Origin: Hymenobacter tibetensis
Lineage (GTDB): Bacteria; Bacteroidota; Bacteroidia; Cytophagales; Hymenobacteraceae
Length of the DNA stretch: 64,000 bases
Assembly (NCBI RefSeq): GCF_022827545.1
Contig: NZ_CP094669.1
Span: 509,001-573,000 of the forward strand
Direction of reading: 5' to 3'
A model generated the notes under the pieces. That model searched no databases, had not been told where the DNA came from, and saw only the letters and a program-made list of their open reading frames with translations. A program made the position numbers and the translations under genes. Each line of letters opens with the position of its first letter. The stretch's first letter is position 1. Below, in pieces: positions 34,801 to 42,985 of the stretch.

Positions 34801-35053
34801 AGAAGTTACCGTTCATGTCGGTGCTGGCGCCTACGGTAGTGCCTTTCACTACTACCGTTACACCAGGTAAGCCTTCTCCGTTGGCCTGCGTTACGCGGCC
34901 CGATACAGGTACGTCTGCGATGGTCGGCCCGGCTACCGGCATAGCGAGCGGCAAGCTGGCTCCCACGGCAGGAATAGTTGCAACAGCTGGAAGCCCGCAA
35001 GCAGCCAGTAGCATCGCCCGGCCGAGCGAATGCATAGAGGAATTATCGTTCAT
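31832..35053 (-). CDS. SusC/RagA-family TonB-dependent outer membrane transporter
   Basis: 1073 residues, TonB-powered import of oligosaccharides together with SusD. An N-terminal signal is followed by a carboxypeptidase-D regulatory-like domain (about 50-130, GRVTQANGEGLPGVTVVVKG). Then come the SusC signature plug (VVVGYGTQERATVTGAVASV, NPNDIESIDVLKDASATAIY, ANGVVIVTTKRGK) and a 22-strand barrel ending SRTFIAGINIGF. No STN/anti-sigma signalling domain is present, so it is a plain transporter. It is transcribed ahead of susD. Upstream, 146 bp separate it from the GH3 gene. Confidence 0.95.
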   Translation of the reverse strand: MNDNSSMHSLGRAMLLAACGLPAVATIPAVGASLPLAMPVAGPTIADVPVSGRVTQANGEGLPGVTVVVKGTTVGASTDMNGNFSLTAPEGSTLVFSNIGYKRVELPLTGTTTGLTVSMVEDTQALGEVVVVGYGTQERATVTGAVASVSGRDIAAQPVPDANQAIQGRAAGVTVTSNNGAPGGGGGVTVRVRGITSAGNNNPLYVVDGFPLPSSDDRNGGLSFLNPNDIESIDVLKDASATAIYGVRAANGVVIVTTKRGKAGKATINLDAYVGTQSVWRKLDLLNAEQYATLNNESRSAANTQGINSNPLPLNPRYTNPASLGQGTDWQDAIYRNAKIQSYNLSATGGNEKGRYALSAGYFQQDGTIIGSNFERFSLRANGDLQLGKFIKIGNSISLTHAQARQLDTNNDYTSPVFYALTAPPTRPVIDPVTGNYTEFSTETDYYLETNPVVQATRDNFKTITNRVLTNVFAEIEPVKGLRFRTNVGADLQFYQNNRFTPRVPGATRLQNANAQWDTSYNPSYLIENTLTYDKVFADKHSVTLLAGQSAQQFDYSTISASRQNYSRDDLQVIDVGPSNGLNNSGNAGQSRLASYFARANYDFAGKYLFSAVIRRDGSSAFARQNAFGYFPGISAGWRLSEEGFLQDVNWLSNLKIRAGWGRVGNPTNAGAFAYLQTITSNRNVQYALGSGDQTFVTGAAPTRAANENLKWENNEQTNVGIDVGLLDNRLEATLDLYTRTSPNLLINVPVSTLSGTYEDQIVNAAASRNRGLDFSFTSRNLVGEDGGLTWTTNLNFSLYRSELTSLGLGRPFNAQQFRGNASIVRYDKDVPFGSFYGYVADGLIQTDEELRSLNSNASTATNGASAYYQNSGTRPGDIRFRDLNGDGVITDADRTYIGDPNPDFTYGVTNTLSYKGIDVSVFLQGSQGNDVFNLNRFYTDGGLYGAENSSTRVLDRWTGPGTSNSVPRAVAGDPNQNLRFSSDYVQDGSYMRIKLLTVGYTLPKTLINRISAQNVRFYLSAQNLLTVTNYDGIEPEIAASNYVNGQFVTSLGIDRGSYPQSRTFIAGINIGF

Positions 35054-35199
35054 GAAAGAAATAGTTGGGTGTTAGAAACAGAAGACGCTTTGCCACACAT
35101 TCGGCCATAGCTTAAAGCAGCAGATTTGCCTGAAGCCGTAGAGGCAGACGGCCCGCGGAGGTATGCAAACTCACCCTACCGAGAAGCCGCAGAGGATCG

Positions 35200-37659
35200 T
35201 TATTTAGAGTTCAAAGCCCGTGTAGTAGTCGAGGGAGAAGTAGCGCCCAGCGCTTTAGAGCCCGCGTAGCGGAAGCGCTTGATTTGGTCGCCGACTCGTA
35301 GTGTGAAGTAGCCGTCTTCCAGCACCCGATTGCCTTGAGCATCCGGGTAGCTTAGGTCGCGCTGGGGCTGAATCTCGAACGTCAGCTCCTGACCTTCGCC
35401 GGGCTTAAACTCACGCTTTTCGAAGTGCTTCAGCAAGCGGACGGGTCGCGTGATGCGGCCTACTTCGTCGGTCATGAACCAGAGCACTGCCTCTTTGCCC
35501 GCTTTGGTACCCGCGTTGGTTACGCGCACAGTGGCTCGGATAGAGCCATTGCCGGTGAGCACCGAGTCGCTGAGTTGGAGGCTAGCGTAGCGGAATGTGG
35601 TGTAGCTTAGGCCTTCGCCGTACTCCGTGAGCATAGTGCTCTTGTATTTGGTGCCGCGGTTTTCAAATCCCGCCCCAAAGTCGCTGAGCTCCAAGCTGTT
35701 CTCGTTGTTGTCGTGGTGGTAGTTGGAAATGTGCCCGGCAAACTGCGGATAGGTGAAAGGCAACCGGCCGCTAGGGTTCACTTTGCCACTGATGATTTCA
35801 GCAATGGCCTGCCCCCCGCCGAAACCCGGCAAACCGCCCCAGATAACGGCCTGCGACCGATCGACCACCGTGCGAATGATATTCGGACGGCCCCCAATCA
35901 GTACCAGCACCGTGGGTTTGCCGGCACTTTGGGCCGTTCGTACCAGCTCCTGCTGGTCTTCTGGCAGCGTTAGGTCGCTGGTGTTACCCAAGCCTTCCGC
36001 ATACGGCCGCTCGCCCAGGGCCAATACAACGGCATCTGCCTTGCGGGCCGCCGCCAGCACATTGCCGAGCTGCGGCTTACCCGTGGCATCCTGATACGGC
36101 ACGGTTTCCACCTGCGCAGTAGGGTATTGCTGCTTTAGCGCCGTGTAAATGGTTTGCACCTCTTGGGGGTACTGCGCTTCCTGCCGGCCCTGCCAGGCTA
36201 GTGTCCAGCCACCCGAAAGGTTGGCCCGAGAATCAGCCGAAGGACCCACTACCAACAGGCGGCGCACTTTGCTGGCAGTCAAAGGCAGCGTGTTCTTCTC
36301 GTTCTTCAGTAGCACTATCGACTCGCGAGCAGCTTCCAAGGCCTGCTGCTTCAGCGTAGGGTCGCCGATGCGGTTGAGCCGGTCGGCCCGGGGCATGGGG
36401 TTCTCGAACATGCCCAGTTCGTCTTTCATTTGCAGCACACGGCCCGCCGAAAGGTCGATGCGCTCTTGGGTTAGGCGGCCTTCTTGCACCAGCTCCTTCA
36501 CGTAGCGGCAGAAGTCGGTGGTGTAAGGCGTCATGGCCATATCCACACCCGCATCAATGCAGCGGAAAGTAGCTTCCTTCTCGTTAGGCGCGGTTTTCTG
36601 CACCGTTACCAGCCGGATAATGTCCTGCCAGTCGGTTACGGCTACCCCTTTGAACCCCATTTGGGTACGCAGCAAATCCGTGAGAATAGCCTTGGACGAG
36701 TGCACCGGCTCCCCATTGATTTCGCCGCTGTTAATCATCACCGACTTCAGACCAGCATCAATAGCTGCTTGAAACGAAGGGCGGAAAAACTCTTGCAGGC
36801 GCTGATCCGGAATTAGGGCGTTGGTCCGGTCCCACCCGTTGCGTGGGTCTGAGTAGCCCAGGAAGTGCTTGCCACAGCCGGCCACCTTGTAAGGCAGAAT
36901 GTCCTTGTTGTTTTGCAGTTCGTCTACGTAAGCTGCGCCAAGTCGCGCCGCTACCAGTGGGTCTTCGCCGTAAGTTTCATACAGCCGCGGCCAGTACACG
37001 TTCACGCCCAGATCCAGCACTGGCGCAAACACCCAGATATGCCCCAAATCTGCCGACTCCATCACCGTAGCACGTGCTTCCTGACGGGCAAATTCCGCAT
37101 TGAAAGTGGCTCCTAGGTTGAGGTTGTGCGGGAAAATAGAAGCTCCGGACACGTAGCTGGCCCCGTGCATATGATCGATGCCATAGATGACCGGGATGTG
37201 CAGCCGCGACTCGCGCATTGCAATCCTTTGCAAAGCACTCAAATAAGTGAACCACTGCTTGGGTGGTACGGCCTCCCCATTCAGGAAAGAGCCTACGCCA
37301 TAGGTTTTGATGAACGGAACAAGTTTTGCCGAATCGAGGCTAACATCCTTTTGCTCACCCGTATGGTTGATAGCCGCATTGGTAATTTGGGTCATCTGCC
37401 CAATTTTCTCTTCCAACGTCATCTGCTTGAGCAGCGCAGCCACCCGCGGGCTCCATTGAGGAGCTACCGGCAAGGCAGCAGAGGCAGGAGTCGAGGAGAC
37501 AGTTGTTGTGGGTGTGGTTACAGGAGCAGTGGTAACACCAGTGCGCTGACATGCCGCGGCCATTAGCGCAGCACCCAGTACCACTGGGGTAGCTAAGTAG
37601 CTAAAAGCATTAAGCCTCTTGTCAGGATGGTTTTTGGAAGCGTACGTGTTTTTACTCAT
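35200..37659 (-). CDS. Glycoside hydrolase family 3 lipoprotein (beta-glucosidase-like)
   Basis: 819 residues. GH3 enzymes remove terminal beta-linked glucose, xylose or N-acetylglucosamine by a retaining mechanism. The N-terminus is a lipoprotein signal with Cys37 (LMAAACQRT) and a Thr/Pro-rich linker to about 60. The TIM barrel has KHFLGYSDP (about 264) and the nucleophile region GVAVTDWQDI with D343. The second alpha/beta domain has ESIVLLKN, and a fibronectin-like domain (FKPGEGQELTFEI) closes the protein. It resembles the BglX group. The GTG/TTG-started frame is two codons longer; ATG 37659 is preferred. Two LacI-type palindromes lie upstream of the start. Confidence 0.94.
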   Translation of the reverse strand: MSKNTYASKNHPDKRLNAFSYLATPVVLGAALMAAACQRTGVTTAPVTTPTTTVSSTPASAALPVAPQWSPRVAALLKQMTLEEKIGQMTQITNAAINHTGEQKDVSLDSAKLVPFIKTYGVGSFLNGEAVPPKQWFTYLSALQRIAMRESRLHIPVIYGIDHMHGASYVSGASIFPHNLNLGATFNAEFARQEARATVMESADLGHIWVFAPVLDLGVNVYWPRLYETYGEDPLVAARLGAAYVDELQNNKDILPYKVAGCGKHFLGYSDPRNGWDRTNALIPDQRLQEFFRPSFQAAIDAGLKSVMINSGEINGEPVHSSKAILTDLLRTQMGFKGVAVTDWQDIIRLVTVQKTAPNEKEATFRCIDAGVDMAMTPYTTDFCRYVKELVQEGRLTQERIDLSAGRVLQMKDELGMFENPMPRADRLNRIGDPTLKQQALEAARESIVLLKNEKNTLPLTASKVRRLLVVGPSADSRANLSGGWTLAWQGRQEAQYPQEVQTIYTALKQQYPTAQVETVPYQDATGKPQLGNVLAAARKADAVVLALGERPYAEGLGNTSDLTLPEDQQELVRTAQSAGKPTVLVLIGGRPNIIRTVVDRSQAVIWGGLPGFGGGQAIAEIISGKVNPSGRLPFTYPQFAGHISNYHHDNNENSLELSDFGAGFENRGTKYKSTMLTEYGEGLSYTTFRYASLQLSDSVLTGNGSIRATVRVTNAGTKAGKEAVLWFMTDEVGRITRPVRLLKHFEKREFKPGEGQELTFEIQPQRDLSYPDAQGNRVLEDGYFTLRVGDQIKRFRYAGSKALGATSPSTTTRALNSK

Positions 37660-37842
37660 GATCAATAAGGCCGAAGGAAGATAACAGGCAACTTGAGTGT
37701 ACTCGAAAGCGTGGGCATTACCCGCACTGTCTAAGCTTGCTGGACTAGGAACATCATTCGTGCAACAAGCAGGTGGCCAGCAGATAGGAACCAGTGCGCA
37801 TGCAAAGCGGAGAGTAGAATAGAGAGCGAACCAACAAGATGG

Positions 37843-37866
37843 AAACGCTAAAAGGTTTTAGCGTTT
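37843..37866. promoter_or_regulatory. LacI-type operator 1 (GH3 promoter region)
   Basis: AAACGCTAAAA and TTTTAGCGTTT are perfect 11-bp arms around GG. The core GCTAAAA-GG-TTTTAGC matches the core of the palindrome at 40378. Its centre is 189 bp (18 helical turns) from the centre of operator 2. Confidence 0.6.
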
Positions 37867-38023
37867 AATAGAAGCATAAGTGCGTCAGAATGAGGCTTCT
37901 AATAGAGGGGGAAATAGGAAAAGGAGAAAAACTGGTGACCAGAAAAATCAACCAGTTATAAGCAGGCTAGCTAGTTCATTCAGCTCAAGAAACTGAGTGG
38001 GCTAGAGAGCAAGTACTGTAATA

Positions 38024-38054
38024 GGAACGCTAAAATAGCAAACGTTTGCGTTCC
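38024..38054. promoter_or_regulatory. LacI-type operator 2 (GH3 promoter region)
   Basis: GCAAACGTTTGC (38038-38049) is a perfect 12-bp palindrome with the central CG typical of LacI-family sites. It is enclosed by GGAACGC (38024-38030) and GCGTTCC (38048-38054), and the left part repeats AACGCTAAAA seen in operator 1. Confidence 0.65.
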
Positions 38055-38134
38055 GAATAACACTATAGCAAACTAAGGGCAAAATTTTGTACTAACCAAA
38101 TAGATGATAAATATAATACTATTCATCCTTGAAA

Positions 38135-38186
38135 GCATGCAGCAACGAGGAGCCAGCTAGTCCGCTAGCTCCTCGTTGCTGCATGC
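38135..38186 (-). terminator. Terminator after the GH97 gene
   Basis: GCATGCAGCAACGAGGAGC (38135-38153) pairs perfectly with GCTCCTCGTTGCTGCATGC (38168-38186), a 19-bp stem starting right at the stop codon. A short TTTC follows on the minus strand. Confidence 0.8.
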
Positions 38187-40190
38187 TTACTTCACCGGAT
38201 AGATACGTGCTGCCCAGCCACCACCATTGCTTAACTTGATGCTGACTTTGTCTTGAGCAGACACTTTGCGTACCACGCGCTTGTAATCCGTGGCGTCGCG
38301 GTTGGCGTTGATGCCATCCTGAAAAATTACGGCTTCGTAGTTGCCTGGACCCAGAAATGAGAAGTCTAGGGTCAACTCACGCGGATCCCAGTTGCTCATG
38401 GCGCCTACATACCAAGTGTCGCCTTTCTGGCGAGCCAGTGCTACGTACTCGCCCACTTTACCATCCAAGGCCACTGTCTGGTCGAACGTGGTAGGTACTT
38501 TCGCAATGAAGTCGGTGCTTTCCTGCTCTTTAAGGTAGGTAGTAGGGTTGTCGGCTAGCATTTGCAGTGGCGCCTCGAACACCACATACATGGCCAGCTG
38601 GTGGCAGCGCGTACCCTGGCTCATTGGCTTGGAGTTGTTGGGACGAAACTCGGTCTTGGTGGCGTTGCGCATGGCGCCGGGCGTGTAGTCCATGGGGCCG
38701 GCCATCATCCGGATGAAAGGCAGCGTCACGTCGTAGCGGGGTACGTCGTCGTTGGGAGTCCACTTATTGTTTTCCAGGCCTTTCACTCCCTCGTAGTTCA
38801 CTACGTTGGGGTAGGTGCGCGTCAGGCCATCAGGCTTGTGCATGCCATGAAAATCAACCAGTAGTTTGAAGTCTGCGGCTTTCTGGGCCAGCTTGTAGGA
38901 AGAAGCGACCATCTTCTGGTCGTCGCGGTCCAGAAAATCAATCTTAAATCCCTTCACGCCCATTTTGGCATACTGCGAGTATGCAGCGTCCAACTTCTCG
39001 GTGATAGAGCGCCAGTTAGCCCACAGAATGATGTCCACGTTTTTCTGCTTGCCATATGCAAGCAGCTCAACCAGGTCCACCTTCGGCGAAATTTTCAAGA
39101 TATCGGTTTCCTCGGACCAGCCTTCGTCCAGAATCACGTACTCTATCTTGTTGGCAGCCGCAAAATCGATGTAGTATTTATAAGTGGGCGTGTTGATACC
39201 CGCCACGAAATCGACGTGCGAGATATTCCAGTCGTTCCACCAATCCCAGGCCACCTTGCCCGGCTTGATCCACGATACGTCCTTCACTCTGGACGGTGCC
39301 GCCAGCTTGAACACCATGTCGTTGTTGGCCAAGTCTTTGTCGGTGGTGCTGACCACCACAATGCGCCACGGAAATGTGCGGGTACCACTGGTTTTGGCAA
39401 TGTAGTTTTCTCGCTTGGGCACCACCAACTGCATGTTGTGAAAGCCACCCGACGTTTCCTCAGCCGGATACTTGGCAAAGTCGCTGTGCAAACCCGGCGA
39501 CGCTTGCGTGCTGGCTTTGAGCAGCATACCCGGATAGTCTTCCACATCCGATTCCAGAAGCACCGCTTTTTTGTTGTCGCCGAGCGTAACCAAGGCTGGC
39601 AGGAAAGCGAGGGTGTCCTTTTTTACTTTGGTGATTTCTGAAAGCTTTAGCGGCGTATACAAGCTCTCAAACGAAGAGATGTACATGTCGGTGGGTACTC
39701 GCAGGTCGCGCACAAAGGGAATAAGAGCCGAATGGTCTTCGGCGAAGTTGAAGGCCGCGTCTTCGTTCAAGACGGTAAGCTGGCCTTTACGCTTGGTGAA
39801 GAAGCGGTAAGCCGCCCCATCATTGTAGGCGCGCACGATAACGCCGTACTTACCCTTGAGATTGATAGTTAGCTCGTTGTACGTATCAATTACCTGCTTT
39901 TTCTTGTATATCGGGGCGGCAATGGTGGTGTTAACGGCAGCTGTTTTCGCGCTTTCCACTACGGCGTTTTTGCCCAGCACCTCGCCACCCGCCAAAGTCA
40001 GCGAGATAGGCGACGGAGCTAGAACCGGGGTTGCTTCGTGCTGAACAGACCAACTCAGGACGGAGCCGGCTTGTACGGTTAAGTCAAGCTTGCCATCCGG
40101 TGATTTTACGTGGTAGGCTGAGTTTTTTTGTGCCCATGCAGCTGGACTCGTAAGCAGAAAGCAACTCAGAAGAAAAAGATTGCAGTTCAT
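38187..40190 (-). CDS. Glycoside hydrolase family 97, likely retaining alpha-galactosidase-type
   Basis: 667 residues with a signal peptide (MNCNLFLLSCFLLTSPAAWAQ), an N-terminal super-sandwich domain (about 25-290), a TIM barrel (about 310-570) and a C-terminal beta domain. GH97 is split into inverting alpha-glucosidases (SusB) and retaining alpha-galactosidases. This protein has GFKIDFLDRDDQ with D418, at the place of the nucleophile aspartate of the retaining group, and glutamates E467 and E473 in NYEGVKGLE as acid/base candidates. That favours the retaining type, though the true sugar is unproven. A palindrome of the LacI type lies 188 bp upstream of its ATG. Confidence 0.92.
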   Translation of the reverse strand: MNCNLFLLSCFLLTSPAAWAQKNSAYHVKSPDGKLDLTVQAGSVLSWSVQHEATPVLAPSPISLTLAGGEVLGKNAVVESAKTAAVNTTIAAPIYKKKQVIDTYNELTINLKGKYGVIVRAYNDGAAYRFFTKRKGQLTVLNEDAAFNFAEDHSALIPFVRDLRVPTDMYISSFESLYTPLKLSEITKVKKDTLAFLPALVTLGDNKKAVLLESDVEDYPGMLLKASTQASPGLHSDFAKYPAEETSGGFHNMQLVVPKRENYIAKTSGTRTFPWRIVVVSTTDKDLANNDMVFKLAAPSRVKDVSWIKPGKVAWDWWNDWNISHVDFVAGINTPTYKYYIDFAAANKIEYVILDEGWSEETDILKISPKVDLVELLAYGKQKNVDIILWANWRSITEKLDAAYSQYAKMGVKGFKIDFLDRDDQKMVASSYKLAQKAADFKLLVDFHGMHKPDGLTRTYPNVVNYEGVKGLENNKWTPNDDVPRYDVTLPFIRMMAGPMDYTPGAMRNATKTEFRPNNSKPMSQGTRCHQLAMYVVFEAPLQMLADNPTTYLKEQESTDFIAKVPTTFDQTVALDGKVGEYVALARQKGDTWYVGAMSNWDPRELTLDFSFLGPGNYEAVIFQDGINANRDATDYKRVVRKVSAQDKVSIKLSNGGGWAARIYPVK

Positions 40191-40693
40191 TGGGTGACAA
40201 GACGTTCGGTGGGGTTTGCCCTGAAGTACGGGGCAGGTATAAAGCAGAAAGGCAGTGCGTAGAGAATAGAGTATTTGCTGCGCTTGCAGGTGCCAGAAAT
40301 AGCCTACGAAGTGAGCAAGGGTGTGCAGTACTATCCGGTAAGTTGATTTAATTCAAGAAAATCAACAATATTTACTAGCTAATACGTTTTAGCAATGATA
40401 GTAAAGTTATCGTCACTTGCATAGCACTTACCCGCAAAAAATATTGGAATCCAGTTGCAAATAGCCAACAAGCCTGCGTATGCAAGTAATTCAACAGCTG
40501 AACTTCTTGCGTAGTTGCGCCAACCCAGCAGGCTAGCGTACTAGCAACAGAAGCAACTGGGCGTTAGCCCGACTACAAGGCGTTCGTCTGCCTCGGTAGG
40601 GTGGCGGCTCATGCTGAGCTCCCAGGAGAGAAGCTGCCTTTATCCCGTTGTCTGCCTTCAAGTATTCCCACCATCTAAGTGCCCGACCTGCAT
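40191..40693. other. Divergent regulatory gap between the GH97 and esterase genes
   Basis: About 500 bp without a gene. It holds the LacI-type palindrome at 40378 and an inverted repeat GTTGATTT (40342-40349) / AAATCAAC (40359-40366). Both lie near the middle and could control either gene. Confidence 0.5.
40378..40393. promoter_or_regulatory. LacI-type operator 3 (GH97/esterase divergent region)
   Basis: GCTAATACGTTTTAGC is a 16-bp palindrome with one mismatch and a central CG. It shares GCTAAnA...TTTTAGC with operator 1. Confidence 0.6.
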
Positions 40694-42160
40694 ATGAAAC
40701 TTCCCTTACTTGCTCTTGCTACGTTGCTTCTGCACAACAGCCTGCCCGTGCATGCCACTATCCGGCTACCAGCCTTGGTGGGCGACCATATGGTGTTGCA
40801 ACGCGACACTAAAGTGCCAATATGGGGGTGGGCTGCCCCCGGGGAGAAAGTTACCCTGACTTTTCAAGGAAAAACCTATGCAGCGGTGCCAGCTAGCACC
40901 GGCAAATGGCAAGTAACCTTGCCTGCTACGCCGGCTGGCGGGCCCTACACCATGACCCTGCGGGGCCAGAACACGCTCACGATTCAGGATATCTTGGTGG
41001 GAGACGTGTGGCTGGCATCCGGCCAGTCGAACATGGAGTTGCCCCTACGTGACCCCAATGCTCCCAAGCCCAATTCGTATCCGGTGGTTGTGCATGCCGA
41101 GCAGGAGGTGGCCGCGGCTAATTTTCCGCAGATACGGCAGTTCACGGTCAAGAAGCAGGTATCAAATCAGCCTCGGCTGGAAAGCGAAGGCTATAACTGG
41201 AAGCTGTGCAGCCCAAGTACCGCCGGGCAGTTTGCCGCTGTGCCTTATTTCTTCGCCCGCGACCTGCACCAGCACTATAAAGTGCCCATTGGTATCATCA
41301 GCAGCCCGTGGGGAGGCACCCCGGCCGAGGCGTGGGTGAGTGGGGAAGCGCTGAAGGTGCTGCCTGATTTTCAGGCCAAGGTAGTGGAGGTAGAAAAGCA
41401 GACAACTCCGGAAAACAACGACCCCAACACGCCTACCGGACTTTTCAACGGAATGATAGCCCCCTTGATTCCGTATGCGGTGAAAGGAATAATCTGGTAC
41501 CAAGGCGAAAGCAACGCCAACCGTGCCGAGCAGTACCGTACGTTATTTCCGACGTTAATCAAAGATTGGCGAGGCCGCTGGGGCTATGATGTGCCTTTCC
41601 TGTTTGTGCAGCTCGCTAATTTCAAAGAAACGGAGCCGGAACCCGCCGAGTCTGATTGGGCGGAGCTGCGCGAAGCACAGGCGCTGGCCCTGACCTTGCC
41701 CCGCACCGGCATGGCCGTTGCTATTGACATCGGAGACGGCAAAGACATTCACCCCGCGAACAAGCAGGACGTCGGGCACCGGCTAGCATTGGTGGCGCGC
41801 AAGGTGGCGTACAACGACAAGCAAGTGGTAGCTGCGGGTCCCACTTTCCAGTCGATGCGCGTGACCGGCAACAAGGTGCAGCTCCGTTTCACAGATGCCG
41901 GCTCAGGCCTGCAGGTAAAAGGCAGCAACGGGGTGCTGAAAGGCTTTGCGGTGGCTGGCGCCGATAAGAAATTTCACTGGGCAACAGCAAAGCTGGAAGG
42001 CCAACAGGTGGTGGTAAGCAGTGAGGCCGTGCCTACGCCCGTAGCAGTGCGCTACGCCTGGGCCAGCAACCCCGAGGCCACCCTCTACAACCGCGAAGGG
42101 CTACCTGCTGCCCCGTTCCGCACCGATCAATGGGAAGGAGTTACGCACGGGAAAAAGTAA
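40694..42160 (+). CDS. SASA-family carbohydrate esterase (sialate O-acetylesterase-like)
   Basis: 488 residues, secreted (signal MKLPLLALATLLLHNSLPVHA). Removes acetyl groups from sugars; family members act on sialic acid or on acetylated plant glycans. An N-terminal beta domain (LPALVGDHMVLQR) leads to the SGNH-type hydrolase. The serine is S112 in LASGQSNMELPL, the oxyanion block is IIWYQGESNANR, and the Asp/His pair lies in DIGDGKDIHPANKQDVGHRL. All catalytic elements are present. A GTG five codons upstream opens the frame, but ATG 40694 starts the signal peptide. It is divergent from GH97 across a shared regulatory gap, so it belongs to the locus. Confidence 0.9.
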   Translation: MKLPLLALATLLLHNSLPVHATIRLPALVGDHMVLQRDTKVPIWGWAAPGEKVTLTFQGKTYAAVPASTGKWQVTLPATPAGGPYTMTLRGQNTLTIQDILVGDVWLASGQSNMELPLRDPNAPKPNSYPVVVHAEQEVAAANFPQIRQFTVKKQVSNQPRLESEGYNWKLCSPSTAGQFAAVPYFFARDLHQHYKVPIGIISSPWGGTPAEAWVSGEALKVLPDFQAKVVEVEKQTTPENNDPNTPTGLFNGMIAPLIPYAVKGIIWYQGESNANRAEQYRTLFPTLIKDWRGRWGYDVPFLFVQLANFKETEPEPAESDWAELREAQALALTLPRTGMAVAIDIGDGKDIHPANKQDVGHRLALVARKVAYNDKQVVAAGPTFQSMRVTGNKVQLRFTDAGSGLQVKGSNGVLKGFAVAGADKKFHWATAKLEGQQVVVSSEAVPTPVAVRYAWASNPEATLYNREGLPAAPFRTDQWEGVTHGKK

Positions 42161-42228
42161 AGGCAGGGCCACCAGGCAACTGAACACCAAGCCGTGGCGG
42201 CTGACTAACTGCCACGGGTGGCCCGCCT
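42161..42228 (+). terminator. Branched terminator hairpin after the esterase gene
   Basis: AGGCAGGGCCACC (42161-42173) pairs with GGTGGCCCGCCT (42217-42228) with one bulge, enclosing an inner stem CCGTGGC/GCCACGG. It begins directly after the stop. Confidence 0.65.
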
Positions 42229-42466
42229 GATTCTTAAGTAAAGTAGGCGCACAAGTATTACATAGCTTCAGTAGCTATAGCGCAGGGTTTAGTGGCAGCT
42301 TCCACAAAGAGGTGCAAGACAGACATGGTTCCGCCTACTCCACTCATTCACCAAGCAAGCAGTGGCGCGAGGTGCTTGGTAGTGAGTTGCAACAGTTAGC
42401 AGAACTATACAGTGCATTTCAACGAATAGGAGGGGAAGACCTCTTACCACCTGACGTTGCTACCCT
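42229..42466. other. Gene-free stretch before the 42467 gene
   Basis: About 240 bp after the esterase terminator. I see no gene, repeat or clear promoter here. Confidence 0.5.
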
Positions 42467-42931
42467 ATGAAACGCTCTAAACCTTCTGTTGTGCCACAAG
42501 CCCTTGCCAGTGGCTTGGCCGGCGCCGTTGTTCTTACGTTACTGCACGAAACCGTCCGCCACATACGCCCTGCCGACGCTCCTCGCATGGACGTGTTGGG
42601 CATGCGCGCCTTACGCAAGCTACTTGGCAAAGCCGAAGCCCCGCAGCCAGACAACGATACGCTGTTTAATCTGACAATGGCCGGCGACTTGCTCTCCAAT
42701 GGCCTCTATTTTAGCTTAGTAGGCCGGGGCAAAAAAGCATGGCAGCGTGGAGCCGTACTGGGGGTGGCTGCCGGGGTAGGAGGGGTGCTGCTGCCCGGTC
42801 CGCTTGGGTTAGGCGAAGCGCCTAGCAACCGGACCCCACAAACCAAGCTCATGACAGTGGCCTGGTACACGATAGGGGGCTTGGTTGCGGCGGGTGCGTC
42901 GCGGGTGTGGAGCAAAGCGCGCAAACGCTAG
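42467..42931 (+). CDS. Hypothetical membrane protein, 154 residues
   Basis: No family recognised. Hydrophobic segments near residues 10-27 (QALASGLAGAVVLTLLHE), 70-85, 92-112 (GAVLGVAAGVGGVLLPGP) and 130-145 suggest three or four membrane helices with glycine-rich packing. The loops are basic, with a Lys/Arg-rich end. The frame is intact with codon use like its neighbours. It may be co-oriented with the FkbM gene 55 bp downstream. Function cannot be inferred. Confidence 0.7.
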   Translation: MKRSKPSVVPQALASGLAGAVVLTLLHETVRHIRPADAPRMDVLGMRALRKLLGKAEAPQPDNDTLFNLTMAGDLLSNGLYFSLVGRGKKAWQRGAVLGVAAGVGGVLLPGPLGLGEAPSNRTPQTKLMTVAWYTIGGLVAAGASRVWSKARKR

Positions 42932-42985
42932 CCGCTACCGCCGACAGCCTGAATTTCCCAGCTTTGCGACATCTTTGCGCGCATT

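Larger units (their letters stand above)
37660..38134. other. Regulatory gap upstream of the GH3 gene
   Basis: About 475 bp without a gene. It contains the two LacI-type palindromes listed separately and an AT-rich stretch near 38080-38130 that should hold the GH3 promoter on the minus strand. No exact TAnnTTTG was found; TTAGTTTG near 38070 is the nearest. Confidence 0.5.

Noticed and set aside
40342-40366. GTTGATTT/AAATCAAC inverted repeat as a fourth LacI operator
   Set aside because: It lacks the central CG and the GCTAA core, so it is noted only as part of the regulatory gap.
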